Source: Gammaproteobacteria bacterium TMED112 | GTDB taxonomy: Bacteria; Pseudomonadota; Gammaproteobacteria; Magnimaribacterales; TMED112 | Assembly (NCBI GenBank): GCA_002170245.2 | Contig: NHFN02000017.1 | Coordinates: 157,950 to 221,949 of the forward strand | Direction: 5' to 3' | Length of the DNA: 64,000 nucleotides | Shown here: positions 28,985 to 36,691 of the stretch, piece by piece | How positions within the stretch are numbered: the stretch's first letter is position 1 | How the letters are laid out: every line of letters starts with the position of its first letter | Translations under genes and position numbers: made by a program | Notes under the pieces: generated by a model | What the model saw: the letters and a program-made list of their open reading frames with translations, nothing else | Database searches by the model: none | Told to the model about the DNA's origin: nothing

Positions 28985-29871
28985 AATTTTTCAATAATTC
29001 TCATTTTAGCGCTTCTAGCTCTTGGGTTCAGGGAAATTTCTTCAGGAGGAGGATAAATTATTTTACTTATCTTAAATTTATCAGGAACATCTTTATGTAT
29101 CAAAGGGATATCTTTTTCATGAAAATTGATTTTTGGTTTAAATGTTTGTTTTGCAATCCTATCTTCAAGAGAATGAAATGTAATTATCACTAATTTACCT
29201 GATTTAATTAATTTTTCTTTAATTTTTTCTAGGCAAACTGAGAGATTTTCAATTTCTGAATTTACAGCCATCCTCAGGGCTTGAAATGACTTTGTTGCCG
29301 GATGTTTTTTTGTTTTGATTGCTTTAGCTGCTTTAATGATTTCTGCTAGTTCTAGAGTATTTTTAATTGAATTTTTTTCTCTATGTTTAATGATAAATTT
29401 TGCTATTTTTCTAGATTCCTTTTCCTCACCAAATTTCCAAAGAATTGTGGAAATCTCTTTTTCACTAAATTCTTCAATTATATCTTTGCATGTAAATTCC
29501 TGTTTTTGATTGAATCTCATATCCAACGGTCCTTTTGCTTGAAAACTAAATCCTCTTTCAGGATCATCAAGCTGTGGTGATGAAACCCCACAATCAAGCA
29601 AAACTCCTGTTAAAGAATTGTCTTTAATAAAATCGTCAATCTTTGAAAAATTTGTTTTGATGAATCTAAAATTTTGATGTTTAATATTCTCAGCAACTTC
29701 CACGGCTGAATCATCTAAATCAAATGAAACTAGTTGCCCTTTTGATGAAAGTCTCTCTAAGATTTTTTTTGTATGTCCTCCTCTTCCAAATGTACAATCC
29801 AGATACAAGCCATCTGTATCTGAAATTAGGTTATTTACAGATTCTTCCAGAAGTATTGGTGTATGTTTAAT
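28981..29871 (-). CDS. rsmH: 16S rRNA m4C1402 methyltransferase RsmH, probable ATT start
   Basis: SAM-dependent methyltransferase of the decoding site. The SAM site YLDCTFGRGGHTKKILERL, the GVLLDCGVSSPQLDDPERGFSF block and ITFHSLEDRI are all present. A TTG at 29808 would start the protein inside the SAM domain. The family N-terminus (KHTPILLEESVNNLISDTDG) continues in frame upstream to an ATT at 29871-29869, and no ATG, GTG or TTG lies in that stretch. The ATT shares one base with the ftsZ stop TAA, and GGAG lies 8 bases before it. With this start the protein is 296 residues, close to E. coli (313). Confidence 0.93.
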   Translation of the reverse strand: MKHTPILLEESVNNLISDTDGLYLDCTFGRGGHTKKILERLSSKGQLVSFDLDDSAVEVAENIKHQNFRFIKTNFSKIDDFIKDNSLTGVLLDCGVSSPQLDDPERGFSFQAKGPLDMRFNQKQEFTCKDIIEEFSEKEISTILWKFGEEKESRKIAKFIIKHREKNSIKNTLELAEIIKAAKAIKTKKHPATKSFQALRMAVNSEIENLSVCLEKIKEKLIKSGKLVIITFHSLEDRIAKQTFKPKINFHEKDIPLIHKDVPDKFKISKIIYPPPEEISLNPRARSAKMRIIEKL

Positions 29872-30967
29872 CCTCTAAACTCCGTATTACATCATTTATA
29901 TCAATTAAGTTAAGTTTTTCAGGATCCACATACCCTTTTAATTCTTTTCTTACTGTATTCATATCTCGCACAGGTCTTATATAAGAATTTGAAAATTCAT
30001 CTAGATTAAATCTTCTCAAGCCTGTTGCAATAATAGTTACTACTATTTCATCTCCAAATGATTCATCTATTGTAAGCCCTGGAATTGCCTCAACACCCTC
30101 TTGACTTATGCTTTGTGCTTGTCTCATGATCTCATTTATTTCTTGCATCTCCATTCCCGATGCTCCACAAATATTTACTAATAATCCTTTAGCATTTTTG
30201 ACTTCTGCTTTATTAAAAAATGGATTATTCAAGGCATCATTGACAGCATCAATGGCACGATTTAATCCTTTTGCTTTGCCTATACACATAATTGCCATCC
30301 CTTTTTGAGACATAGCAGCCTGCACATCAGCAAAATCAACATTCATTGTCGCAGGGTTCAAAATTACGTTAGAAACACCTCTAACAGCATTTGTGATTAC
30401 TTCATTCACTGCATTAAAGCCTTCATTAAACTGTGCATTTGCTGGGAAAACTTCAAAGATTTTTTCATTGTCTATCTCAATACATGAATCTACATTCTGC
30501 ATTAATTTTGATATTCCAGCTCTAGCCTGTTCAGCTCTTTTTTCTTGTTCATATTTAAATGGTGTTGTAACAATAGCGACAGTAAGAATGCCTAATTCTT
30601 TTGCAACTTTTGCAATTACTGGAGAACCACCAGTACCTGTTCCTCCACCCATGCCTGCGATAATAAAAAGCATTTCGGTATGTTCCAATGCGTCTCTTAT
30701 TTCTGGAATACTCAATTCTGTAGCGACTCTGCCTCTCTCAGGATCATTCCCAGCCCCTAGACCTTTAGTAAATTGCTCACCTAATTTAATTTTTTTTGCT
30801 TTGTGAATCTTTGTTAAGTCTTGCGAGTCAGTATTTGCACAAATAAATTCAACTCCTTGAATATCTGACTTGATCATGTGGTGAATACTATTACCTCCAC
30901 CTCCACCTATACCAATAACAGTTATTTTTGCCTGTTCATAGTTTGAATCTAGAATTTGCCAAGTCAT
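29867..30967 (-). CDS. ftsZ: Cell division GTPase FtsZ, displaced to the head of the dcw cluster
   Basis: Tubulin-like GTPase forming the division ring. The 366-residue protein has VIGIGGGGGNSIHHM, the GTP-binding GGGTGTG at residues 107-113, the T7-loop region (FADVQAAM), and no long linker. The C-terminal FtsA/ZipA-binding peptide is divergent (about LIDINDVIRSLED; the usual form is DIPAFLR-like). It lies just downstream of rnpB, in the place mraZ occupies in related genomes, and precedes rsmH. No clear Shine-Dalgarno sequence is seen before its ATG, and only about 20 bases separate it from the rnpB 3' end. Confidence 0.97.
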   Translation of the reverse strand: MTWQILDSNYEQAKITVIGIGGGGGNSIHHMIKSDIQGVEFICANTDSQDLTKIHKAKKIKLGEQFTKGLGAGNDPERGRVATELSIPEIRDALEHTEMLFIIAGMGGGTGTGGSPVIAKVAKELGILTVAIVTTPFKYEQEKRAEQARAGISKLMQNVDSCIEIDNEKIFEVFPANAQFNEGFNAVNEVITNAVRGVSNVILNPATMNVDFADVQAAMSQKGMAIMCIGKAKGLNRAIDAVNDALNNPFFNKAEVKNAKGLLVNICGASGMEMQEINEIMRQAQSISQEGVEAIPGLTIDESFGDEIVVTIIATGLRRFNLDEFSNSYIRPVRDMNTVRKELKGYVDPEKLNLIDINDVIRSLED

Positions 30968-30985
30968 ATTATGATTTTAAATGAG

Positions 30986-31315
30986 TGGAGTGAGTTGGTC
31001 TATAAGCCGGATTCTGTTATAGCCATCATTTATCTAGATGCTTTGTCACCAAAACATTCATGCTGCCTACCCTGATCTTACGCGAGCAACGTATTTAGAT
31101 CTCTATTTGGCATTGCTTCAAGTGGGGTTTGCCATGCCCTAATTTTACTTAGGCGGTAAGCTCTTACCTTACCTTTTCACCCTTACCATAAAATGGCGGT
31201 TTGTTTTCTGTTGCACTAGCCGTAGACTCACGTCCCCCAGCAATTAACTGGCACTTTGCTCTTTGAAGTCCGGACTTTCCTCTTATAAAAATAAGCGATA
31301 GCTCGACCAACTCAG
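30986..31315 (-). ncRNA. rnpB: RNase P RNA (bacterial type A)
   Basis: Catalytic RNA of RNase P, which processes tRNA 5' ends. The minus strand shows the conserved blocks in order: GAGGAAAGTCCGGACTTC, AGTGCAACAGAAAACAAACC, GGTAAGGGTGAAA, AGGTAAGAGC, GGCAAACCCCAC, GCAATGCCAAATAG, AGGGTAGGC, and ACAGAATCCGGCTTATAGACC. The terminal P1 helix pairs GAGTTGGTC (31313-31305) with GACCAACTC (31000-30992). At about 325 nt it is shorter than the E. coli RNA (377). Ends are estimated from P1. The flanks rsmI and the dcw cluster match the Pseudomonas arrangement. Confidence 0.97.
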
Positions 31316-31321
31316 GAAGAT

Positions 31322-31351
31322 ATGATATCAGGACTTTTGTGAAAAGGATAA
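31322..31351 (-). promoter_or_regulatory. Possible rnpB promoter inside the rsmI end
   Basis: A -10-like TATCAT on the minus strand (31327-31322) ends 7 bases before the estimated RNase P RNA 5' end. A weak -35 (TTATCC, 31351-31346) sits 18 bases upstream. The spacing is right but the -35 is poor. If real, it may also drive ftsZ and the genes behind it. Confidence 0.3.
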
Positions 31352-32158
31352 AAATCTTTTATAAAGTAAATTTTTATTAATTCCTGTTAGATCTGAAGCT
31401 AATTTTGATATCTCTTTAATTGAGATTTTTGATTGTAAATTATCAAATATCTTATCTGCTTTTGAATAATCGTAAGCTTTTTCATTAAAATTTAACAATA
31501 AAACGAACTCTCCTTTAACAAGCTCTGTTTTTGCATTAAATATTTGTAAAACCTCTCTTGGCGAACCTCTAAAAAAGTTTTCGTGTAGTTTAGTTAATTC
31601 TTTTGCCACACAAAGGCATACCTCAGAACCAAAAATTTGATCGATGAGTTCTAAAGAAGTTATTAACCTATGTGTTGTTTCATAGAAAATTGATGTGCCC
31701 GAAAAATTACAGCATTCGTTAAGTGCAGCAAACAATTCTTTTTTCTTTTTTGGAAGGAACCCATTAAATTGAAATTTATCAGTAGGCAAACCACTTCCAA
31801 CTAAAGCTGTTATAACTGCAGTAGGCCCTGGCAAAGAAATTATATTAATATTGTTTAATATTAGTTCTGAAATAAGCTTGTAGCCTGGATCTGATATTAA
31901 CGGAGTCCCAGCATCTGAAATTATTCCACCATTAAGGCCGCCCTTCAATTGCTTGAGTATATTTTCTCTATCAGCCTTATTGGAGTGGTCGTTATAAGTA
32001 AATATTTTTTTTGTTCTGATTTTAAGCTTCTTCAATAAATTCATGGTTGCTACTCTATTTTCAACTAATAAAAAATCTACTTCTTTAATCACATTGATTG
32101 CACGAATAGTAATATCATCAAGATTGCCGATTGGAGAAGGTATAATATAGAAAGCCAT
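31328..32158 (-). CDS. rsmI: 16S rRNA 2'-O-methyltransferase RsmI
   Basis: Methylates the ribose of C1402, the same nucleotide whose base RsmH modifies. The 276-residue tetrapyrrole-methylase-fold protein has YIIPSPIGNLDDITIRA at the N-terminus, IISDAGTPLISDPGYKL near residue 80, and LPGPTAVITALVGSGLPTDKF. Its start codon overlaps that of the divergent lipoprotein gene by two bases (CATG), leaving no intergenic DNA. rnpB follows after 12 bases. Confidence 0.97.
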   Translation of the reverse strand: MAFYIIPSPIGNLDDITIRAINVIKEVDFLLVENRVATMNLLKKLKIRTKKIFTYNDHSNKADRENILKQLKGGLNGGIISDAGTPLISDPGYKLISELILNNINIISLPGPTAVITALVGSGLPTDKFQFNGFLPKKKKELFAALNECCNFSGTSIFYETTHRLITSLELIDQIFGSEVCLCVAKELTKLHENFFRGSPREVLQIFNAKTELVKGEFVLLLNFNEKAYDYSKADKIFDNLQSKISIKEISKLASDLTGINKNLLYKRFLSFSQKS

Positions 32159-33224
32159 GTTTATAAAAAAATTTTATCTATTATTGATAATTATTATTAT
32201 AACTAGTTGCTCCAGTGCTCCTAAAAAAAATATTACAAAAACTCAGTTTGTCCCGGATATTGCAGGGAATAAATTCATTGGAGTCACTGATATTGAAGAT
32301 TATCTTGATGTGAATAATTATCAGAATAAATTTATCGTGGCGGCGCCTGATCACAAAAGATTTTCAGAATTCAATAATTTTTTCCAGTTGGGTATTCTGA
32401 CAGCTAAAAATCAGTTAAAAATTTCTAATGAAGTTAAATTTATTGATCAAGAAAATTTAAATTTGTTAGAAGCAAACAAAAATTTCTTAATTGGTCCCTT
32501 GAGTAATGAAATTGTGATTAACATTGATGGTTTGCTTTTGAAAGATAAAGCTCTACTTCTAAATGATGCAGTCGACAATTATTCGATTTCACTCAGTCAA
32601 GAATCCCAAATCTCAACACTTGAAACTTATTTGTTAAATAATAGCATTGAAAGGCTAGGAATTATTGAGGATGAAAATAATCCTACTGAGCAGACAAAAG
32701 ACTTCAAAAAAAAGTGGTTAAATGAAAACAGAGATGCCGTAACTATAGCAGTTGATAATGATCCATCTACTAGAATTGAAAATTTTTTGAACGTAACAGA
32801 TAGTAAATTTAGGTTTCAAATTATTGATGAAGCAAGTTTCTCTGACGTCGAGTTTATCCCAAGGACCAGAAAAGATTTTTCACAAGTAGTAGTTTTTACA
32901 AATGATCTAAGCAGATTATATGAAATAGCTTCATTAGTAAGGTTTAATTACGGTCTGGAATATGAGATATTTTCCCTAACCTCAAATTTTGATCAAAAAA
33001 TAGATAAAAATGAAATTTCATTACATGACATAACGCTTATTGATCATACGTATGAGAATAGATTTACAAGCGATCTTCCTAAAAGTCGCAGTTTCTGCTT
33101 AGGATTTGATGCGCTTCTCGTAAGTTATGCTATTGCCAATAATGTTAAAGGAGAAATAAGAGGTCTCCTTGGAATCTATAAAATTACTAATGAATCTTTA
33201 GTTTCTAAATCTTATATTAATTAA
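32157..33224 (+). CDS. lpoA: LpoA-like outer-membrane lipoprotein (penicillin-binding protein activator)
   Basis: A 355-residue lipoprotein: signal peptide MFIKKFYLLLIIIIITSC with lipidated Cys18 (lipobox ITSC). The body looks like an alpha/beta periplasmic-binding fold, as in the C-terminal domain of LpoA (YraM), which activates PBP1A. Divergent placement against rsmI is the conserved lpoA position in gammaproteobacteria. LpoA of E. coli is 678 residues with an N-terminal TPR-like domain; that domain would be missing here. The identity rests on synteny, lipobox and fold impression rather than a clear motif. Confidence 0.6.
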   Translation: MFIKKFYLLLIIIIITSCSSAPKKNITKTQFVPDIAGNKFIGVTDIEDYLDVNNYQNKFIVAAPDHKRFSEFNNFFQLGILTAKNQLKISNEVKFIDQENLNLLEANKNFLIGPLSNEIVINIDGLLLKDKALLLNDAVDNYSISLSQESQISTLETYLLNNSIERLGIIEDENNPTEQTKDFKKKWLNENRDAVTIAVDNDPSTRIENFLNVTDSKFRFQIIDEASFSDVEFIPRTRKDFSQVVVFTNDLSRLYEIASLVRFNYGLEYEIFSLTSNFDQKIDKNEISLHDITLIDHTYENRFTSDLPKSRSFCLGFDALLVSYAIANNVKGEIRGLLGIYKITNESLVSKSYIN

Positions 33225-33837
33225 AAGAATATTTTAAATCTCTTTCTGAGTCGGTTAGAGATAATTCAAAACTTGGTCTTGAAAAAAGTTTTTCTTGATA
33301 TGCGCTCAAGCTTGCAAAAGATTTTGTATTTGGCAGGCTCACTCCTAGATATGGAAGCCTATATAAAATTGCAGCCATGTAGCAATCAACCAATGTAAAT
33401 TCATCACTCATGAAGTATGGTTTTTCTTTTAAAACTAATACTATCCCTGAAACTAATCCAACAAGTTCTTTTTTCAATGAATCAAATTCTTTTTGACTAA
33501 TTTTAGGCCTCATCATTCTATCGACAACTGGCAACCAGTCCCTTTCAATTCTGTGAATTAATAATCGACATTCTGCTTTATCATTTGGATAAATTGGCAA
33601 TAACGGGGGATGAGGAAATCGTTCATCAAGATATTCAAGAATTACTCTTGGCTCATATATAGTAACTTCTCGCTCAACTAATACAGGTAATTTGTTGTAA
33701 GGGTTGATCGTTGGCAATTCCTCAGGCATTTTTCCCTCAGGGTCAAATTCCTTTATATCACAAGCAATATCTTTTTCTGCTAATACAATTCTAATCATAT
33801 GACTATGGTGTCCCTTTTCTTCAGAATAAAAAATCAT
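33217..33837 (-). CDS. sspA: Stringent starvation protein A (GST-fold RNA polymerase partner)
   Basis: RNA polymerase-associated regulator with a glutathione-S-transferase fold, 206 residues. The N-terminal thioredoxin-like domain contains INPYNKLPVLVEREVTIYEP and RVILEYLDERFPHPPLLP; the latter Pro-rich stretch belongs to the conserved SspA surface. It ends the rplM-rpsI-petABC-sspA string. The usual next gene sspB (ClpXP adaptor) is not here; the gene converges on the lpoA-like gene with an 8-base overlap. Confidence 0.93.
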   Translation of the reverse strand: MIFYSEEKGHHSHMIRIVLAEKDIACDIKEFDPEGKMPEELPTINPYNKLPVLVEREVTIYEPRVILEYLDERFPHPPLLPIYPNDKAECRLLIHRIERDWLPVVDRMMRPKISQKEFDSLKKELVGLVSGIVLVLKEKPYFMSDEFTLVDCYMAAILYRLPYLGVSLPNTKSFASLSAYQEKLFSRPSFELSLTDSERDLKYSFN

Positions 33838-34532
33838 TTAAGCTCCTTTGCATATTCTCTATAAAGAAGATTCATCACAGCAGTAAAAACAATAAAAAAT
33901 AGAATTACAAAAACACCATTTTTTTCTCTTGTTATTCGTGCTGGCTCTGCTGCATAAGCTAAAAAGTTAACTAAATCTTTCATTGAATCATCAAATTCTT
34001 CAGCAGTCATTGAACCTTCAGAGATAGAAACTAGTGTACCACCCGTGTCAAGTGCCTGATTGCCTTGTAAGCCAGCAAGCACATTAGGCATAGCAGTTCC
34101 CACATAAACAAGGTTATTTGATCCGGATGTTTGAGAAGGATCTTCATAGAATGTTCTTAAGTAAGTATATATCCATTCATCGCCCCTTACTCTTGTTCTC
34201 AAAGTAAGATCTGGGGCACCAATAGGAGATACATCTGGCATACCAAAAGTCATATGGTCAGCTATTTTTGTATCAGGCGTTCTGATTAATTCTTCTGTAA
34301 TAATGTTTTCAGGAATTACTAAATCTTTTTGCAATCTATTCCATCTCAAAAGTTTTAGCGTGTGGCAGCTTGCACAATAATTCATATAGATACCAAGACC
34401 TCTTTGAAGAGAATAGAGATCATGTACATTGGAGGAAAATGCATCACATTTTTCTAAAGAACCGCAATTATTTTCTCCAGCAGAGAAACCGTATGAACTC
34501 AAAATTAAAAGTATTAGTAATAGTTTTTTCAT
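33834..34532 (-). CDS. petC: Cytochrome c1 of the bc1 complex
   Basis: Haem c subunit passing electrons from the Rieske protein to soluble cytochrome c. The 232-residue protein has a signal peptide (about 1-18), the covalent haem motif CASCH at residues 53-57, the MPDVSPIGAPDLTLR region likely holding the axial Met, and a C-terminal membrane anchor (about 205-225) ending NLLYREYAKELK. It overlaps petB and sspA by 4 bases each. Confidence 0.96.
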   Translation of the reverse strand: MKKLLLILLILSSYGFSAGENNCGSLEKCDAFSSNVHDLYSLQRGLGIYMNYCASCHTLKLLRWNRLQKDLVIPENIITEELIRTPDTKIADHMTFGMPDVSPIGAPDLTLRTRVRGDEWIYTYLRTFYEDPSQTSGSNNLVYVGTAMPNVLAGLQGNQALDTGGTLVSISEGSMTAEEFDDSMKDLVNFLAYAAEPARITREKNGVFVILFFIVFTAVMNLLYREYAKELK

Positions 34533-35773
34533 AATCTATCTGGAACTTCTAATGTTTTTTCATATTTTGTGTAAATTGGCATAAGTATAAATGGTGCAAA
34601 GTAAAAAACAGTGCATATTTGAGCTATTATGGTTCTCAGTTCATTTACTGGCTTTGTACCGAGGTAACCTAGTGTTATAAAAGATGCTGCGAAAAGAATC
34701 ATTGCAATTTTGCTATACATCCCCTTATATCTGATACTTTGTACATTTGATCTATCCAGCCATGGAACTACGAAAAGAATCGCTATACTTGCAGCAAAAA
34801 TTATAAATCCTAAGAATTTACTTGTTATACCTAAAAAGGGTATGCCAAAAGTAACTGCCCTCAATATAGAGTAAAAAGGAGCATAGTACCAAACTGGTGC
34901 TATATGTTCTGGTGTTTTAAGGAAATTTGCTTCTTCAAAGTTTGGCTTCTCTATAAAATAACCACCACCTGTTGGAGCAAAGAATACAATGGCAAAAAAT
35001 ACAATAAAGAAAATCCCAATAGCAGGCAATGCACCAAAAGTTTTGTATGGGTGAAATGGAGCTCCATCTAATGGCATACCTTTTTTGTCTCTGTACTTTT
35101 CAATATCCACTCCCTCTGGATTTCCTGCTCCAACCTCATGAAGTGCAAAAATATGAAAAACTACCAGTGCAATCATTAATAGTGGAACAACTACTACATG
35201 TAGTGCGAAAAATCTCGAAAGCGTAATACCTGAAAGGACAAAATCACCTTGAATCCAAACCTGCAAATCAGGCCCTATGAAAGGAATTGCTCCAAATAGC
35301 GACAAAATAACATTTGCTGCCCAATATGACATTTGACCCCATGGAAGCACGTAACCTAAGAACCCTTCTGCCATTAGCAAAAACAGAAGAAAACAACCAA
35401 ATAGCCAGACAAGTTCCTTTGGTTTTTGATAAGAGCCATATAAAAGACCCCTAAACATATGAAAATACATTAAGAAGAAAAATGCACTGGCGCCTGTACT
35501 ATGCATATATCTCATCAACCATCCATATTCAACGTCTCTCATAATATATTCAACGCTTGCGAATGCTCCTTCTTCAGTATTTGTATAAAACATCATTAAC
35601 CATATGCCTGTAACAACCTGGATCATGAAAACTACCATTAATAAAGCCCCAAACAGATAAAAGAAATTTACTTTTTTTGGAACAGGGTGTTTTGTTAAGT
35701 GTCTTTCTAGATTTTCAGTGACAGGTAGTCGTCTGTCTACCCAGCCCATTATTGTATTTTTTTCGCTAGCCAT
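34529..35773 (-). CDS. petB: Cytochrome b of the bc1 complex
   Basis: Membrane core of ubiquinol:cytochrome c oxidoreductase. The 414-residue protein has about eight transmembrane helices, with haem-ligand histidines in MRYMHSTGASAFFFLMYFH and ALHVVVVPLLMIALVVFHIF. The Qo-site motif, PEWY in mitochondria, reads PVWY here (HIAPVWYYAPFY); PVWY is known from beta- and gammaproteobacteria and supports the placement. It is translated with one-base and 4-base overlaps between petA and petC. Confidence 0.97.
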   Translation of the reverse strand: MASEKNTIMGWVDRRLPVTENLERHLTKHPVPKKVNFFYLFGALLMVVFMIQVVTGIWLMMFYTNTEEGAFASVEYIMRDVEYGWLMRYMHSTGASAFFFLMYFHMFRGLLYGSYQKPKELVWLFGCFLLFLLMAEGFLGYVLPWGQMSYWAANVILSLFGAIPFIGPDLQVWIQGDFVLSGITLSRFFALHVVVVPLLMIALVVFHIFALHEVGAGNPEGVDIEKYRDKKGMPLDGAPFHPYKTFGALPAIGIFFIVFFAIVFFAPTGGGYFIEKPNFEEANFLKTPEHIAPVWYYAPFYSILRAVTFGIPFLGITSKFLGFIIFAASIAILFVVPWLDRSNVQSIRYKGMYSKIAMILFAASFITLGYLGTKPVNELRTIIAQICTVFYFAPFILMPIYTKYEKTLEVPDRL

Positions 35774-36576
35774 TATGTTAGTTCTCCTATAATTAATGTG
35801 TCTCCTTCGAATGTGTGTGGTGGCACTTCTAAGTTTGTTGGTGCAGGTACCCCTTTGTAAACCCTCCCGGCAAGATCAAATTTAGATCCGTGACAAGGAC
35901 AAAAAAAGCCACCCAACCATTGCTCATCCCAAGCTTTCGGTTCAATTTCAGGATGATATTTGGGTGCACATGACAAATGAGTGCAAACCCCTTTTAAAAC
36001 CGTGAATTTTTCATTAGTTGATCTTGCAACCCCTTCTGAAAGAACAGGGTCTGTTACTCTATTATTCAGTTTCGGAAGGTTTTCTAACGCTTTCGGGGTT
36101 TGATGTACTACAAAAATTGGAGTCCTTCTCCATTCTACAACTGCCATTGCACCTGGCTCTAATTTAGATAAATCAAATTTGACAGAAGCGCCAAGAGCCT
36201 TAGCTCTTTCACTTGGATTCCATGCACTCAAGAAAGGAACGGCAAAACCAGCTACTGTCACTGCTCCCATCAAGCTTGAAGTGATCATTAAAGCCTTTCT
36301 TCTCGTATTATTTACTACTGGGTTTTTTAGCACATCCATTTCTAGGTTTCCATTTAGCTTGTTAAGAGATTTATCTAGAAGTAATTTACTTTTCCATTCA
36401 AACAAAAACTTTTCTGCTTCTCTTTTATCTCTTGTTTTAAGGCTCTTTTTATAAATTTCACCCCCAACATTTAAATAACCCCAATAAAAAGGTGATTTAT
36501 CCCGTTTGTACAGAGACATTCCATCTAATATGTGAATATGTTTTTTTCCTTGCTTGTTTTTGGACATTTTGAACAT
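35773..36576 (-). CDS. petA: Rieske iron-sulfur protein with an integrase-like N-terminal extension
   Basis: 2Fe-2S subunit of the bc1 complex. The Rieske domain has Cys198, His200, Cys226 and His229 as cluster ligands and the Cys203-Cys228 disulfide pair (CTHLSC, CPCHGS). A twin-arginine signal anchor (TRRKALMITSSLMGAV) lies at about 91-118. Ahead of it are about 80 unexpected residues. SLYKRDKSPFYWGYLNVGGE and the KSLKTRDKREAEKFLFEWK stretch (about 21-62) resemble the Arm-type DNA-binding domain of phage tyrosine recombinases. The frame is open throughout. An internal ATG at 36339 (Met80) would give a standard 188-residue Rieske protein, so the true start is uncertain; neither start has a good ribosome-binding site. 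Confidence 0.9.
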   Translation of the reverse strand: MFKMSKNKQGKKHIHILDGMSLYKRDKSPFYWGYLNVGGEIYKKSLKTRDKREAEKFLFEWKSKLLLDKSLNKLNGNLEMDVLKNPVVNNTRRKALMITSSLMGAVTVAGFAVPFLSAWNPSERAKALGASVKFDLSKLEPGAMAVVEWRRTPIFVVHQTPKALENLPKLNNRVTDPVLSEGVARSTNEKFTVLKGVCTHLSCAPKYHPEIEPKAWDEQWLGGFFCPCHGSKFDLAGRVYKGVPAPTNLEVPPHTFEGDTLIIGELT

Positions 36577-36595
36577 TTAATTCAGTGTTCAAAAT
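36566..36595. repeat. Perfect 10-base inverted repeat over the petA start
   Basis: ATTTTGAACA (36566-36575) and TGTTCAAAAT (36586-36595) are exact reverse complements around a 10-base spacer. The ATG of the long petA frame lies inside it. The arms nearly repeat those of the terminator hairpin 110 bases upstream. It could be an operator, an RNA hairpin at the petA start, or a relic recombinase core site. Confidence 0.75.
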
Positions 36596-36642
36596 TAGGT
36601 GAAACCGAATTAGTTAATTCCTCTTAAATCTTTATGAGCAGT

Positions 36643-36648
36643 ATTATA
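36643..36648 (-). promoter_or_regulatory. Candidate -10 box for petABC
   Basis: TATAAT on the minus strand in the 174-base space between rpsI and petA, downstream of the rpsI terminator and about 65 bases before the long petA start. No convincing -35 was found at 16-18 bases. Confidence 0.35.
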
Positions 36649-36691
36649 TACAGAATTTTTTTAAAATAAAAATTTTTTTCTAAATTATCTT

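Noticed and set aside
30393-30806. 137-codon plus-strand frame within ftsZ
   Set aside because: Complement of conserved FtsZ codons; no motif or ribosome-binding site of its own.
36643-36651. TGTATATAAT as a strong extended -10 promoter
   Set aside because: Spacing does not fit TGnTATAAT and no -35 supports it; kept only as a weak -10 candidate.
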